From Eulemur rufifrons (taxonomy: Eukaryota > Chordata > Mammalia > Primates > Lemuridae), in the NCBI RefSeq assembly GCF_041146395.1, contig NC_090999.1, forward strand, positions 67,895,001-67,959,000: a DNA stretch of 64,000 nucleotides. The letters are read 5' to 3'. This document shows positions 47,265 to 59,377 of this stretch, in pieces. A program made the translations under genes and the position numbers. Each line of letters begins with the position of its first letter. Position 1 is the first letter of the stretch. The notes below the pieces were generated by a model. That model did no database searches and was not told the DNA's origin. It saw only the letters and a program-made list of their open reading frames with translations.

Positions 47265-47398
47265 GTAGCCAGATATGGTGGGACACGTTTATAGTCCCAG
47301 CTACTTATGAAGCTGGGGCAAAGAGAATCGCGTGAACCCAGGAGTTCAAGTCTAGCCTGGACAACATAACGAGACCTAGTGTCTCAAAAAAAAAAAAA
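47265..47398 (+). repeat. Free Alu monomer (fossil monomer type)
   Basis: A single-arm Alu of 134 bp: 'gtagccagatatggtggg', 'tagtcccagctacttatga', 'gagttcaagtctagcctgg' and 'acaacataacgagacc', with poly(A). It is bounded by a 17-bp target duplication aagaattatcaaattct/aagaattagcaaattct (47248-47264 and 47399-47415; one mismatch). The matching duplications show it inserted as a monomer and is not a fragment of a dimer. Confidence 0.88.
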
Positions 47399-47415
47399 AA
47401 GAATTAGCAAATTCT

Positions 47416-48075
47416 TCCTCTTCTTCCTCAAAATAGGAGGACTCAGAACTATGTTCCTTGGAGCCAAGATTTCTTTCCCTTCATAGTTCCTTCTTTGTGG
47501 TTATTGGCAGAAGGATCAGCAGAAAAGACAACACTATATCTTGTTACCTGAAACTCAGCATCTGTTATCCCCTTATTTTGCACTCCACTTTTCCTGTCCT
47601 GACTCCTTCTATATCTGATTTGAATGATGCCCAGGAACAAGTCTAAGCAACTTCTGCTGAAAGAATAATGTGGCCAAGAGAGAGAACAGTGCATTCTTTG
47701 GAAACTACTCTGCTCCATCCACAGCAGCATGAAAATTAATGATTAATGAGCTGTCTTTTTATCTGTGAAGATGATGCCACTGACCCAAGACTGGACATTC
47801 CCTCCGAATTAGTTTTTGGAAATGGGGAATGACTGTACAAAATCAACCACAGTCATTTCTCATTTCCTTTTTATCAGCAAGTTGCAGGTTGGCTGCCTAG
47901 GAAAAGTGAAATCTGTGACCATATACCAGCACATTAAGAATTTTTTTTTAATATAAAGGTGCTATTAAGAAAGGAGAGAGGAAGCAGTTGAAGGAAGCAG
48001 TTAAGATTAAGATAGATTTGCTGCCAGAAGGAGGCAAAATAGGAGATTATTGAAAGGAACATTAACAATTACCAA
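47416..48075. other. Unique sequence, no gene seen
   Basis: There is no recognised repeat or exon. Opposed short frames at 47449-47730 have no features. Confidence 0.4.
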
Positions 48076-48225
48076 GGCATAAGAATCACATATAGGACTT
48101 AAAAATAAAAGGCCACAACCCAGAAATTATGATTGCATAATTCTGATGGGCCTGAAGATTCTGAATTCCAACAATTCAAATGAAGGTTGGTTCCAAGATA
48201 ACATTTTAAGCAGCAGTGGTTAAAG
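48076..48225 (-). repeat. MER5A-type hAT element
   Basis: 'ggcataagaatcacatatagg', 'acccagaaattatgattgc', 'attctgaattccaacaattc' and 'aagcagcagtggtt' follow the reverse orientation of the MER5A-type element also seen at 30146. It is diverged and missing its ends. Confidence 0.5.
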
Positions 48226-49264
48226 GATGAAGAAAGAAATAAGGAAGACATTGATGCTCAATGTTTCTGTTTTATTTTGTCTGCATGCAATTCTTGGGCA
48301 CTGGTAGTCTCTATTGATTGCCAAGCACTAAAGTTAGTAAATAAATAAATTTGGAATATATATATGTGTGTGTGTCTGTGTATAAATATTAACTTGCTTT
48401 GGTTTATAAATTTAAGCAAAGAAAAAATATACTAAAATTATTTTTCAGTCTTTTCTTTGAAATACCAGTGTTGAGTTATAATTATGTACTTTTAGTATTC
48501 AAAATATGATATATTTAAGCATATTGATATTTTGGGGGAAATTAAATTATTTAATAACGTGATCATCTCTACAGAACATCTCTTACCTGTACTGCTTCTT
48601 CATCTATAATCTCCACAGAGCAGCCAAAGTGACTGTGGCAAAGAACTTCTTCATTAGGCTGCCAAACAAAGGACCTTGTTCTTTGGGTGAGAATAAATTA
48701 TAAGCTTTTGCCAAAATTGTGTTGTGTATAGAGAAGCAAATACTGGTGGATCTCATAGGCTAAGCCATGATCTTCCATGTTTTCTTAAACTTTGGGAGAT
48801 TGTCCACATGTGGGGTAGTAAAAAGAATATTATGTGGGCAAATCTGGTATACAGGATACCCAAGTTGCCTCCTCTCCAAAATCCTTTGATCCCAAACCTC
48901 CATGAATAGAGAATCAAAGAATGCCAAAGAATCACCCACTCTGACTATAACTTTTGAGAGTAATTCACCATTAGAGTCCAAATCCATGAAATTAGAGCAG
49001 CATGATATATTCAAGTGAGGGTATTGCTATATCTTATTCTTGGTTTGCTGAGACATAAATGAATGTACATTTCAAAAGTTATTTTCAACAGTTAGCAAAA
49101 AGACATTATTTGGCCCATGGAATAAAATCAAGACACCCAAATCAGACATCCTGTTTGTCTCCAAAATTCTAACTTGCTAATGCCTGAAGAGAAACTGACA
49201 ATCTTTAGGTGGTGGGAGAAGACTGAGCAGGGAGGTCCCTGTCCCCATATGTGCTATATAGGTG
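48226..49264. other. Unique sequence with short TA/TG repeats
   Basis: A short alternating TA/TG stretch lies at about 48354-48383. No gene or interspersed repeat was recognised; overlapping frames on both strands near 48750-48930 cancel as chance. Confidence 0.4.
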
Positions 49265-49266
49265 AT

Positions 49267-49301
<35 letters not shown>
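49265..49301 (+). repeat. (TA)n-(GA)n microsatellite
   Basis: A compound dinucleotide repeat: a short (TA)n followed by about ten GA units. It is likely polymorphic. Confidence 0.85.
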
Positions 49302-50854
49302 CTCCATCTTCTAAGTAACCCTGAGTAACAATGTCTACTTTTCCATACCTCGAAGGATTAATTAAAATGAAGGAATGTTACATTTTTAATATTTGTATTA
49401 TTATGTGGTTTTTACTTAGATTCATAAAATGCCTAGAGCCCACTTCCAAAAGTATCTCACAAAAAGCTCATTCTTCGTAAGCAAGAAAATGCAGATTGTT
49501 CTATCATCACTTTATTGGGGCAGCAGCTTTCAGATTTCTTGCCGATTTCCTTTCTGTTTTCATCCTTGGAGACTCTGAGCAGCTATCTCTTCTCTCTTGT
49601 TTGCTTTGATTTATTTTTCTTTCTCTCATCTTTTGAACTTATTTTTTTCATCCTCCACATCATGCCACCAGTTCACTAAATAACTTTTCTCCCTTCATCT
49701 AAAATGGATTAAAGATTTGAGAGTGTCTTTATGCTCAAGTATTATGACATCAAATATTCCTTGTTTGTATACATAGAATTTTCTCAGTGGATTTGATCAG
49801 ACATGGTACTCTTTAAAACTTTATGTTATATTTCACAATCCAGTCTTGAATTTTTCAGTTAATCTTGACAGACAGAAATCCCATTTCTATCTTAATTCTC
49901 AATGTGAAAGTATTATATTACTAATAATTTTGCACCCGAGCATAGTGTATTAGTATTGAATCACACAACCGAAATATGAAATCCTATTAAATCTTGTTTT
50001 CTCTCTTCATTACACAAAAGGCAGCATTGACAGCATATTTTGTCAACATTGAATACTGTGAACAAAAACTACTAAATTACATTTCTTAAGCACACTACCT
50101 TGAATAACATGGTGCTCAGGATTTATCTAGATATAATGGGTAAATAATAGAATGCTATGAACAAAGTATGTTGGTAACTAGTGGCTGAGGTTTCAGACAA
50201 CAGCTGTAGCTAGAAAAACTTTTCTCCTGCTGTCCATAATATAGTGATTGAAACCCTCTCAACTGCAGACCTCCCACCCTCATTTTAGCAGTCTGTGAAA
50301 TTTCCCTTGCATCACTGAAATGCACTCTAAATGGAGTTCTCTTTAAAGACCACCCAGGAGTTACAGCTGGGGTAAATGCAGCTGATTGGTTCGATTTGCA
50401 TTATTACGTAGTGCAGGAAGGGACTAGACCTACATGCCTTTGAATGACTTGCTTAAAATTGCCTTATTTCTTGTGGGCCAAAGTGACAAATAAGAGCTAA
50501 GACCCCTCAGCCTTTTTCTCCAAATTCTACCTAAAGATAAGATGACCATATAGTTTATTGTCCAAGCTGGAACACTTTTCCAGCATTAAAGAGGGTGCTA
50601 CAAATAATTCTGCCCCAAGTAAACTGAATTCGTTTGGGGCAGGAAGAATGCAAAATGGAGATATTCAAGAAAGACCTATAATTCTAGAATCCCTAGCCCG
50701 CAATGATTTGGCATTAATCTACTGACTACCACCATGTCATTGACATTTCATTAATTACTGATGTTGCTCTGGTGACAGATGCTGATTAATCGATATTAGT
50801 TATATGATTATAACCTATGTTAGACAGTATCTCCCAAGTCATAATTTAGTTAAC
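49302..50854. other. Unique sequence with a CCAAT/octamer word pair
   Basis: No interspersed repeat was recognised. At 50386-50401 an inverted CCAAT (attgg) lies a few bases from a perfect octamer ATTTGCAT (50394-50401), followed by a homeobox-like attac. This is the only strong regulatory-looking cluster in the stretch, and conservation is untested. Confidence 0.35.
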
Positions 50855-51370
50855 TAAATATTGTAGATTCACGACTGACGCACTTATAACAAAAGACAGT
50901 TCAACAAGGAAAAAGCAGACAAATTTATTTAATATGTTTCATGTGACATAGGAGCCTTCAGAAATTAAGATCCAAAGAAACAATGAAACCTGTGTATCTT
51001 TATGCTTAGGTTTGATTAAAAAAAACAGACAATCACGGAGTTGCACGATTGGACAAAGAGGGTATGACCTAATAATATAATAATAAACTGGGGATCTTAG
51101 CAAGGCCTGTTTTTCAGATTCTTCTCTGTCTTCGGAGATAAGCCCATTCCTTTCTTCTGGGTATAGGGTGGGTACCTCTCACATGAGGGTCTTACGATCT
51201 GCTTTAGAGGAAGGTCAAAAAAATTTTCATGGCCTATTTCAGAGGAGAAGGGTGAGGGAAGGTCAGAATGACCTTCCTGCTTTTGCTGTTTTCTCAAATG
51301 CCAAGGTGCCATATTTTGGGGTAGCATGTCCTGAACTCCATCAATATACGATATAAAGCTTTTTTACACA
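50855..51370 (-). mobile_element. ERVL LTR, MLT2 type
   Basis: Read on the minus strand: start tgtgtaaaaaagc, then 'gatggagttcaggacatgc', 'ggcaccttggcatttgag', 'caaaagcaggaaggtc', 'aggccttgctaagatcccc', AATAAA in 'attaaataaatttgtctgc', and 'ctgtcttttgttataag'. It matches the LTR at 44.7 kb block by block in the opposite orientation, with many substitutions. No internal viral region is attached. Confidence 0.75.
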
Positions 51371-54300
51371 TCTTAATTTCCTACTATTTTTTCTGTAGCA
51401 TGGAAATTTTGCCTATATTTAAACTCTACAAGATGAATTAAGAATAAATTTTCTCTCACTTGTTTTTTTCCTTTCTGCTTGTCTACTAAGTAGAAATACC
51501 ATGAATTAACCAAAGGATTTTTTTTAATCTCTTTACTCTTTTCTCTGTATATACCCTTTGCCTTCTTTTATTGTCTATCTTCAAATACCTCATTTGTTTT
51601 TCTTTCACAAGTCCAAAGAGAATTAAATTATTAAATGAGTCATTTTAAAATGTCAACAGAAAATCCTTTTTTCCTCTTCATTGATCCTGTGCCTTTTCAA
51701 ACTTCATCCAAAATACATTTGCATATTTCATTTCTACTGGCTAGAATGAAACAACTGGACTTGAACTTGACACTAATAAAATATAATTTTAACCCAGAAA
51801 TAAAGCCTAAAATTGTTGGCATTACAGGAGGCTGCTGTTCTTTTGAAAATAGACTGCTCTGTGAAAATCCCAAGCATTGTGTTATTGAAATACATTAATC
51901 AATCAAATATTTATTAAGCAGTCCACATGTCAGCTGACATGATGCAGTATATTGTGGCCTGACCAGGGTGAGCACAGCATCACATGGTAGGGTGGCTGGT
52001 CACAAGGTGTCATAACATAAGAGGGATGACAACAAAAGCCTTTGCATGTGAGAGGCACCAGGACTTGCAATGGGAAATTGGTTATACACCGGCACAAGGC
52101 GGGGTATCTAATAACATTAATGATCATGAAACCAGGTTTCTCAGGGTTAGGGAAAGACGTTACAATATGAAAAGTGGGAAATCTAGAACAAAGCCTATAT
52201 TAGGCTTTTGATATTAATGCATCATGGATTGAGTATTGTATAAATTCATATCAATGTTAATAACTAAGTTACATCTGAGAAATATAAAACATCTGGGAAG
52301 ACAGTCATCAACTATTATCTTGCAAAAATACTGCCTTGCTAGGAATTTTGAGATGTCATTGATATTATCATCTCTGCTTATACACCCTCATCTCTGTTTC
52401 TTTATGTAGTGTTTAAATTATGGTAGCCAAGTTATACAGAAGTTTCTATGTATCTATTCAACTACCAGAATTATTTGGCTTAGTTAAGGCCACGAACACA
52501 ATACTTAAATCATGAGGTAGTTCTGAGGACTTTTCCTCAACTGTCTAAAGTAGAACAACTTATCCTTTTATCTAATTAATGGGGAAAAAAACGTACAGAT
52601 ATTTGGATTAATTATTTGTGCTATGAACATCAGCAGCTAATCTCTTATATCCAATCCCTCCTACTACATTCTCAAAAATGAATTTGGAGTTTTTTTGCCC
52701 TGTAATTTTCTGGTTTTGTATGCTTCTACTTAATGGAAAATGGGTTGGATGCTTTCTGTTCTGTATCCCTCATTCTAAGCCTAGTGTCTAGCACAGAATA
52801 AGCATAAAATAGAGTGGGTGAAAGCATATTGACTATTTGTCACATCATCTATAATACTCTGGATATTGAAATATATGTATCAATATTAGAGAGTACACAG
52901 AATAAACTCTCAGTACTGGATAGATGGATGAAATGGTGGATGGTTGGATGAATAGTATGTATCATTCATCTTTGAAAATATATGACCCATTTAATTTCTA
53001 TTTGCAATTAAATGCTATAGTTATAAAGTGATTTGAACAATAATTGCTGCACCATCAGCAAATATTTTTAAGGTCTAACCTTCTTATTTCAAACATTAGT
53101 AAAATTCTGGTATAAAAAAATAATGTGTACAATTTTGTGGTGCTTGTTATGCTAGCATTTGATTTTGGTTCCTAAATATTCACTTAGGATTTTTAACATA
53201 TATTTAGATGTTGAAATGGGAGCATTCCCAATGGCTTTCTTAGAAAAATCTCTATTAAGGAAGAAAGATTTTGATTCTTAATTCCCATTCTATTAGTAAT
53301 ACAACAGATGACCCTTATTGAATGGATTAATTTTTTTATTGCTGTAGGGTGGGATCATTTCAAACTTCTTATATGACACTATGAGAAATAGATAAGCCTG
53401 TTTATTAATTTGTCACAAATTACATAAGTATTAGAGAGCTAAAAGAAAAGAATTCTTGCAAACACTAAACCCCAGTTTTTCCTACTGTATAGGTCATGGA
53501 CAATTATGGCTGCTACCAGAAAAATCAGCTCCTAGTTTGGATGAAGATGAGATGAATTATACATATACCATTAGAAGCACTGTGGTCTACAGTGAATGAA
53601 AGATCTCAACAAAATTCAACACTGACATGCTAAGCCCTTGAATAAGTCAGTCATCCATCTGTTTCAATTCAAGTATTCAAAAAAATGGGGATTTGCAAAA
53701 AACTAATTATTAATGTATGTCTGTAATTTATTTTACTTGCTCTTAGAAAAAACATCAAACCAAAAGAAAGTATTCCTATTCAACTATAATGACCATTATT
53801 TCGTTTACTTTGGAGCCAAAATGTAGTTCTCCTCCTACATTTTTCCAGGTTCCCTGCGTCCCTGTTGCCCAGCTGTTCTTGTCTGATTTGTTTTCTAAAC
53901 GATCATTTGTAATGATTTGCTGGTCATCTCTTACGTGATATTTTATAACATTCTCTATCTAGAGAACTAACCAACAAGTGGGGGGCGGGGGGGCGATGCT
54001 GTCTGCCTCATTCTAACGCTATGCCAAGAAGTGGGAAAGTTCCAGTCAATGAGGCCACAGTTACTTCTCTTTTCAGGGACATAGATGAAAAAAAATTAGG
54101 CTAGTTTCCCGATCTCCACTAGGAGCTAAATGGCCACCATTAATAAATTCTGATGTTTCTCAGTATGTATTCATAAAATCTTGTACTCCCACAGAGAAAT
54201 CCAGGCATGGGCAGCTAGGCGGGGACTAGAATAGAAAAAAAAAATGACACAGAACAATATAAAACCATGAGACAGACAAGGGTAAGGTAGTTCAGCTAAG

Positions 54301-55877
54301 ACTCCAAATAGCCAAGTAACACAGAGTTTTTAAGTTCTAAGTGAGGGAACCACTGGGCTACAATGGCAGTTATCAGATGGAATGCAAAATCCTGAAAGCA
54401 ATAAAGCCAAAGGCAACTAAGGTCATGTGTAAAGGAAATAGTACTGAGAATAATACCAGAAATTCTAGACTCACACAGCCAGCCATCTCGTAAATACATG
54501 GTACTGGTAGCAAAGAAGTGGAACTAGAAAATAAATGTGTTCTATAAAATACATCATCTCCTCAGTAGATTAACTCAAAACACATACTTCATCTTTATAT
54601 TGTTTAAATCTATGGTAACCAAAAGTCCCATAATTGTGTATATCATCAAGCAAAATAAACAGGTTTTTATATAATCACAACTTTCATTTACAGAAATGGA
54701 GTGAAGGCTGACAATAACATGGGCCCTCTCTACAGGAAAGGTGAGCCTATACCTGCATTCCCAACCTGTCTTCCTCGGGGACTTTTGAAGGAACATCGTA
54801 TGGCAGAGAGAAACCATTAGAACTGACATCACTAAGCGATTCTAGCAGCAATGACTTTTAAAAACTAAACCAAAAGCAGAGAATCTTACTTAGTCTGAGC
54901 CACAGAGGAAAAACAAGACAAACAAAATTGTCATAAAAAACACAATCTGCTTGTCTTGGACATTTTGCAAATGGAAAACATTGTATTATATTAAATCTTG
55001 AGTTGCTTATTTAAGATTGATATTTTACATTTTGAATTTATACCGCTATCATTTCACAAGCATCAAAGCAAATCTGCTTAAATTTCTTCCCTCATGCTCC
55101 TATCAACAGGAAAGCTGAATAGGAAAAACCAATCTAGCCAGTTATAGGTAACATAATTTTTTCTTATCCATGTGTCAATATGAAATGTTAGGATGTAGGA
55201 GGAGGGAGCAGAATAGATGTCAAAATAATAATGAACAGTGTATGTCTGTTGAAGATCTGGTCAAGAATGACCGGCAGCTGACCATTAAAGCTGCCACCCA
55301 TAATTGAAAATATTGAAGTTGCCTAATTTTGAATACTCTCATCCATAGCAAAAACCCATGGAATGCCAGCTATCATTGTTTTGGCACAGACTGTATTGTT
55401 TCTGCTCCTGCCAGGCCCACACACCTCCTTTGCTTCCCCCAGTTATTTTTACAAGCCAACCAGACCTCTTATAACTCTCCCTGCTGTCTCTGAAGTCAAG
55501 TCCTTTTGAGATTTTCTACCTAACTTGTTTATGCTTCTGTGCGAATAGGTAAAATTTACTAGACATGAGAAGAATTATCCTTTTTGTATTGTAAAGGTAA
55601 TATAAAAGAGATTCTAAGGCAGGGTCTCTACATTCCGCCATGTGGGATGGACTGCACACCACGCAATACCATACAGCCCCATGGGATGACAGTCACAGGG
55701 ACTGTGACAGGAATGGCACCTCCAGAAGTAAAATGCAGTGGCTCTTTTCTATGTGTCCACAGAAGTACAGACAGTTTTAAAATCATATGAAATTCATTCT
55801 TTCTTCTCAAACATTTTCCTAGTTTTCTTCTTTTAAAAAAGTGTGTAAATCATATTTATTTTCAAGTTGTACAGAGA
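51371..55877. other. Long unique stretch, no gene seen
   Basis: About 4.5 kb without a clearly recognised interspersed repeat. It includes a degenerate (GGAT)n patch (52918-52955), a G-rich run 'ggggggcgggggggcg' (about 53981-53996, possible G-quadruplex) and a weak L2-like 'cctagtgtctagcacagaat' (52781-52800). Frames of 60-87 codons have no family features. Confidence 0.4.
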
Positions 55878-55929
55878 ATTTCATATTCTTTCATAATACA
55901 TTAATTTCATATTCTTTCATGATACATTA
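55878..55929 (+). repeat. 26-bp tandem duplication
   Basis: Two adjacent copies of a 26-bp unit (starting atttcatattctttcat) differ at one position (a/g). This is a simple local slippage duplication. Confidence 0.9.
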
Positions 55930-56807
55930 TTTTACTATTTGTTAACACCCTTTAGGGCCCTTGGTCCAGTTAGTTTTGACAGGTTCCAACCAGAATCTTT
56001 AACAATAAATAAAAAGCCACCGCCTAGGCTAGAAACAAAGCATTTGGGGCCTTTTAGCTTTTACATTACTCTATGGTAAAAAGGAGTTAGGTGAACAATA
56101 ATATAATGAGTAAATCACTTATATCTTTGCATTTCTTATACTAATTTCTATCTCTGCACTTACTTATAGATATATAGCATAGTCTTTCTATATCTATTTC
56201 CATCTGTAAAATGGGCTCACACAGTTATTTTATAAAAAAAAATTCAAATTCTGCATTGTATGATTCTAACTCTGGTAGGCCACGAAGTTCTACCAATTAG
56301 TACATAACATGCTCGTGTAGCTAATGCCCTTCCTTGGCCACCCACTCTACGATCTAATAATCCAAATGATAGTAAATAAACAAAAACCAAATAGGTAGGG
56401 TTTTTTAAAGTCATGAGACTTTGTCCATTTCAATTCAATTAATATCAACAAATACTTACATTTTTACCAGTACAAGACCAGAGTGTTAGGTGCTACATTT
56501 AGTTTATTCAAGTCAAGCATGATGCTGGTGAGGCCAAGTTTGTAAAATCAAGCTCCTGAATGGTCCAGTTAATATAGGTCTGTTATCTGATCACAGAATG
56601 CTTATCTAATCCTGGAACTAGAAAATTAAAGACATTTGTTCCTTGGAGAAAAAAAGGTCAACAAGAGATTATGGCTACATTGGATAATCTCCATCAACTT
56701 CTCTCCCTTCACAACCCTGGTAGAGAAATGTAGATCACTAATTAGATGGCTATAATGCTGAGCTTCTTACAGTTTCAATGAGATTAAAAATGCTTTAGAT
56801 TGGCTAC
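55930..56807. other. Unique sequence, no gene seen
   Basis: There is no recognised repeat or exon. It forms the left flank of the Alu/HAL1-like element. Confidence 0.4.
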
Positions 56808-56930
56808 GGAGGTGGCTCACACCTATAATCCTAGCACTCTGGGAGGTTGAGACGGGAGGATTGCTTGAGGCCAAGAGTTCCAGACCAGCCTGAGCAACAC
56901 AGTGAGACCCCGTCTCTACTATATTAGCAG
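56808..56930 (+). repeat. Alu left-arm monomer at the head of an L1-type element
   Basis: It starts 'ggctacggaggtggctcaca', continues 'tcctagcactctgggaggtt', 'gaggccaagagttccagacc', 'agcctgagcaacacagtgag' and 'accccgtctctacta', and stops with no A tail. The next base begins L1-type 5' sequence. It has the form of a free left Alu monomer. The lack of a tail and the direct junction suggest either a chimeric insertion or two events without visible duplications. Confidence 0.85.
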
Positions 56931-58625
56931 CTCTCCCCTAGCAGCAGATCAAGCAACCACAGAAATATACGCTCTCAGGCTTGCAGGTACCTGTTTCCCT
57001 TACCCCACTTAAAGTGGCAACAGGGCTCAAGTAACCCTTGGGAGGGACAAGACATTTCCTAAAGATCGGGGCACTCATACACACCATTTGGGGGTTTAGA
57101 GCCCAACACAAAGGCATTGGAATACCTTGATTATTGACACCACCATTCAAACTACAAGTAACAACAGAGAGGGTAACCCCATAGCTCAACACAGTGCCTT
57201 CTATCTCAAACTACTGGAGGGCAGTGGAGTCACACACACAAGAGTGATTCATCACCTGGGAGACTAAGCAAGGGGTCTAAACTCACTAATCTCCTTTGGC
57301 AACAGGTGAAGACAACAGGTCAGAGATAACCCAACAGGCCAAAACACCTCCAAGGCAATACAGGAACAGTATGCATCTCCCTAGCACTGTCAAGGAACGT
57401 CCTTTTGGGAACTTGGAGATAAGGCCATAAACCAGCCCCAGCACCCCTAGTTCTCGACAAAGTAGCCTGATGAGAAAGAATCAGCAAAAGAACACAGGAA
57501 ACACGAAAGATCAGAGAAAAAAGTCACCCCCAAAAGAAAACATTAGATCTCCATCAATAGATACCAACTTAGATGATATGAGTAAACTGATAGAGGAAGA
57601 ATTCCAAATATGGATTATAAGAAAACTCAATGGAATTGAAGAGAAAATAGAAACTCAACATAAAGAAGCCACAAGAACAATACAGGAAATGAATGAAAAA
57701 TTCTCTAAAGAAATTGAAATACTACGGAAAAAGCAAACAGAAATTCTGGAAATGAAAGATGCATTTAGGGAACTACAAAACACAGTGGAAAACCTCAAGA
57801 ACAGAATGGATCATGCAGAGGAAAGAATCTCAGAGCTTGAAGATAATGCCTATGTGCTAAACAAATCAGATGAAGAAAAAAAACACAGAAACAAGAGACA
57901 AGATCAAAACATACAAGAAATGTGGGATTATGTAAAGAATCCAAATATAAGAATCATAGGCATCCCAGAGAGAGAAGAAGAAAACACACAAGGGCTAGAA
58001 AACTTATTTCATGGGATACTGGAGAAAAATATGCCTGGCCTGGCCAGAAATCTCAATATCCAGATACAAGAAGCACACAGAACTCTTGGGAGACCCAATG
58101 TGAAAAGGCAGTCACCACGTCACATAGGTATTAGGCTGACCAAAGTATACGAAAGAAGCAATCCTTCGCGCATCGAGGCAAAAACAGCGGATAACCTACA
58201 AAGGAGAACCTATCACACTAACTGCAGACTTCTCAACTGAAACTTTACAAGCCAGAAGGGACTGGGTGCCCACCCTTAATCTTCTAAAACAGAATAATGG
58301 CCAACCTAGAATTCTCTACCCGGCAAAACTAAGCTTCATGTATGAGGGAAAAATAAAGACCTTCTCAGACAAGCAATCACTGATGAAATTTGAGAAGACC
58401 AGACTAGCCCTACAGGGATTACTCAGACCTGCATTACATACTGAACAACGCAATAGACACTCTCCAAAGTAAAGTCACCCGAGAGTTAAAGTCTAGAACC
58501 TGGATTCCATGATGGCTCAAGGAGTAAAACAAAACAGTAAGAATTCACCCTTCAATATGAACGGAAATCTACCAAAATGTAACCAAAATGATTGCACCCC
58601 TGTAATATTCTAAAATTTTAAAAAA
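56931..58625 (+). mobile_element. HAL1-like element: L1 ORF1 with no ORF2
   Basis: The element has about 540 bp of 5' untranslated sequence, an ORF1 (57470-58472), about 105 bp of 3' UTR, the 3' tail shared with lineage L1s (58579-58616) and a short A tail. There is no trace of ORF2, which in a normal L1 would occupy about 3.8 kb here. This is the layout of 'half-L1' (HAL1) elements, known in mammals to move with L1 machinery. The alternative is an ordinary L1 that lost ORF2 by one deletion. No target duplication was identified. Confidence 0.75.
57470..58472 (+). pseudogene. L1/HAL1 ORF1 protein gene with frameshift
   Basis: ORF1p is the RNA-binding chaperone of LINE-1. The N-terminus 'MRKNQQKNTGNTKDQRKK' matches the usual L1 ORF1 start. 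Residues about 35-150 form a coiled coil (heptads such as 'ELQNTVENLKNRMDHAEE'). Then follow the RRM region 'QEMWDYVKNPNIRIIGIPE' and the conserved 'QEAHRTLGRPNVKRQSPRH' (normally EAHR.P.R....RH). The first frame is open for 256 codons and ends at 58238-58240. The C-terminal domain continues in another frame: 'QPRILYPAKLSFMYEGKIK' and 'FSDKQSLMKF' to the stop at 58470-58472. A frameshift and a short loss lie around 58140-58195, so full-length protein cannot be made. Only this one clear break makes it one of the least damaged coding sequences in the window. Confidence 0.88.
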
Positions 58626-58639
58626 ACCAAATGAATTCA

Positions 58640-59375
58640 CACTTCTCAAAAAAATAAATAAAAGTGTCTCCTGTTGCTGTAAATAATTTTTATGTTAGAG
58701 GAATCCTGGCTGCCCATGAATAATAAAAGGAAAGAAGACACAGATACCTGAACAGTTGATAGACTCTGAATGCCTGTTATAGAAATATGATTCTCTCTCT
58801 GCAGTCAGATACCTGATGCTATATTTTAACATTAATGTTTTTAAATTATTTTTGAATGCTATATTTTTGATCCAATCAATGTAGTCTGAATTGAGTTAGA
58901 TAACTGTTTGACTTATTTTGACATTGAGGGCAAGAAGGGAAAATTTTTGGTAATTTCAAATTTTTATATACTCTATTAGTTATTACTATAGTTTCATAAA
59001 TGCTCTTAAGTACTCAGATTTAAAAACCAATTGCAAGTCTGGGAATGTAGAGTAAAATTGATTTTCCTGGATCAAACTACTATAATTTTTCTTCAGTTAG
59101 AAAGAATTCTGAAGGCTAAACTTCAGAGCTTGAAATTCTTAGGAACTTGCTCCTTCAATTTTATGGTGTAGATGCACATTTGCTCCTATAAAAAGAAAAT
59201 CTTTAAACAGAGTTGCTAAACTAGTCTAATTTTTTCCACCATGTTTTAAATAAGAGTATCTAATTAAAGATCATATTTAATTTTTTCTTTTAATTTGGAA
59301 TACTGGGAATAGAGTGTAATGTTCTACTTCGGCTGCCAAGTCTTAAGCACATATTGATGCATGTCAGAATGAAAA
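58640..59375. other. Unique sequence, no gene seen
   Basis: There is no recognised repeat or exon. Confidence 0.4.
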
Positions 59376-59377
59376 TA

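Noticed and set aside
57470..58240. The longest open frame (256 codons) as a host gene
   Set aside because: Coiled coil plus 'WDYVKNPNIRIIGIPE' and 'EAHRTLGR' identify it as L1 ORF1; the C-terminal domain is present in another frame just downstream.
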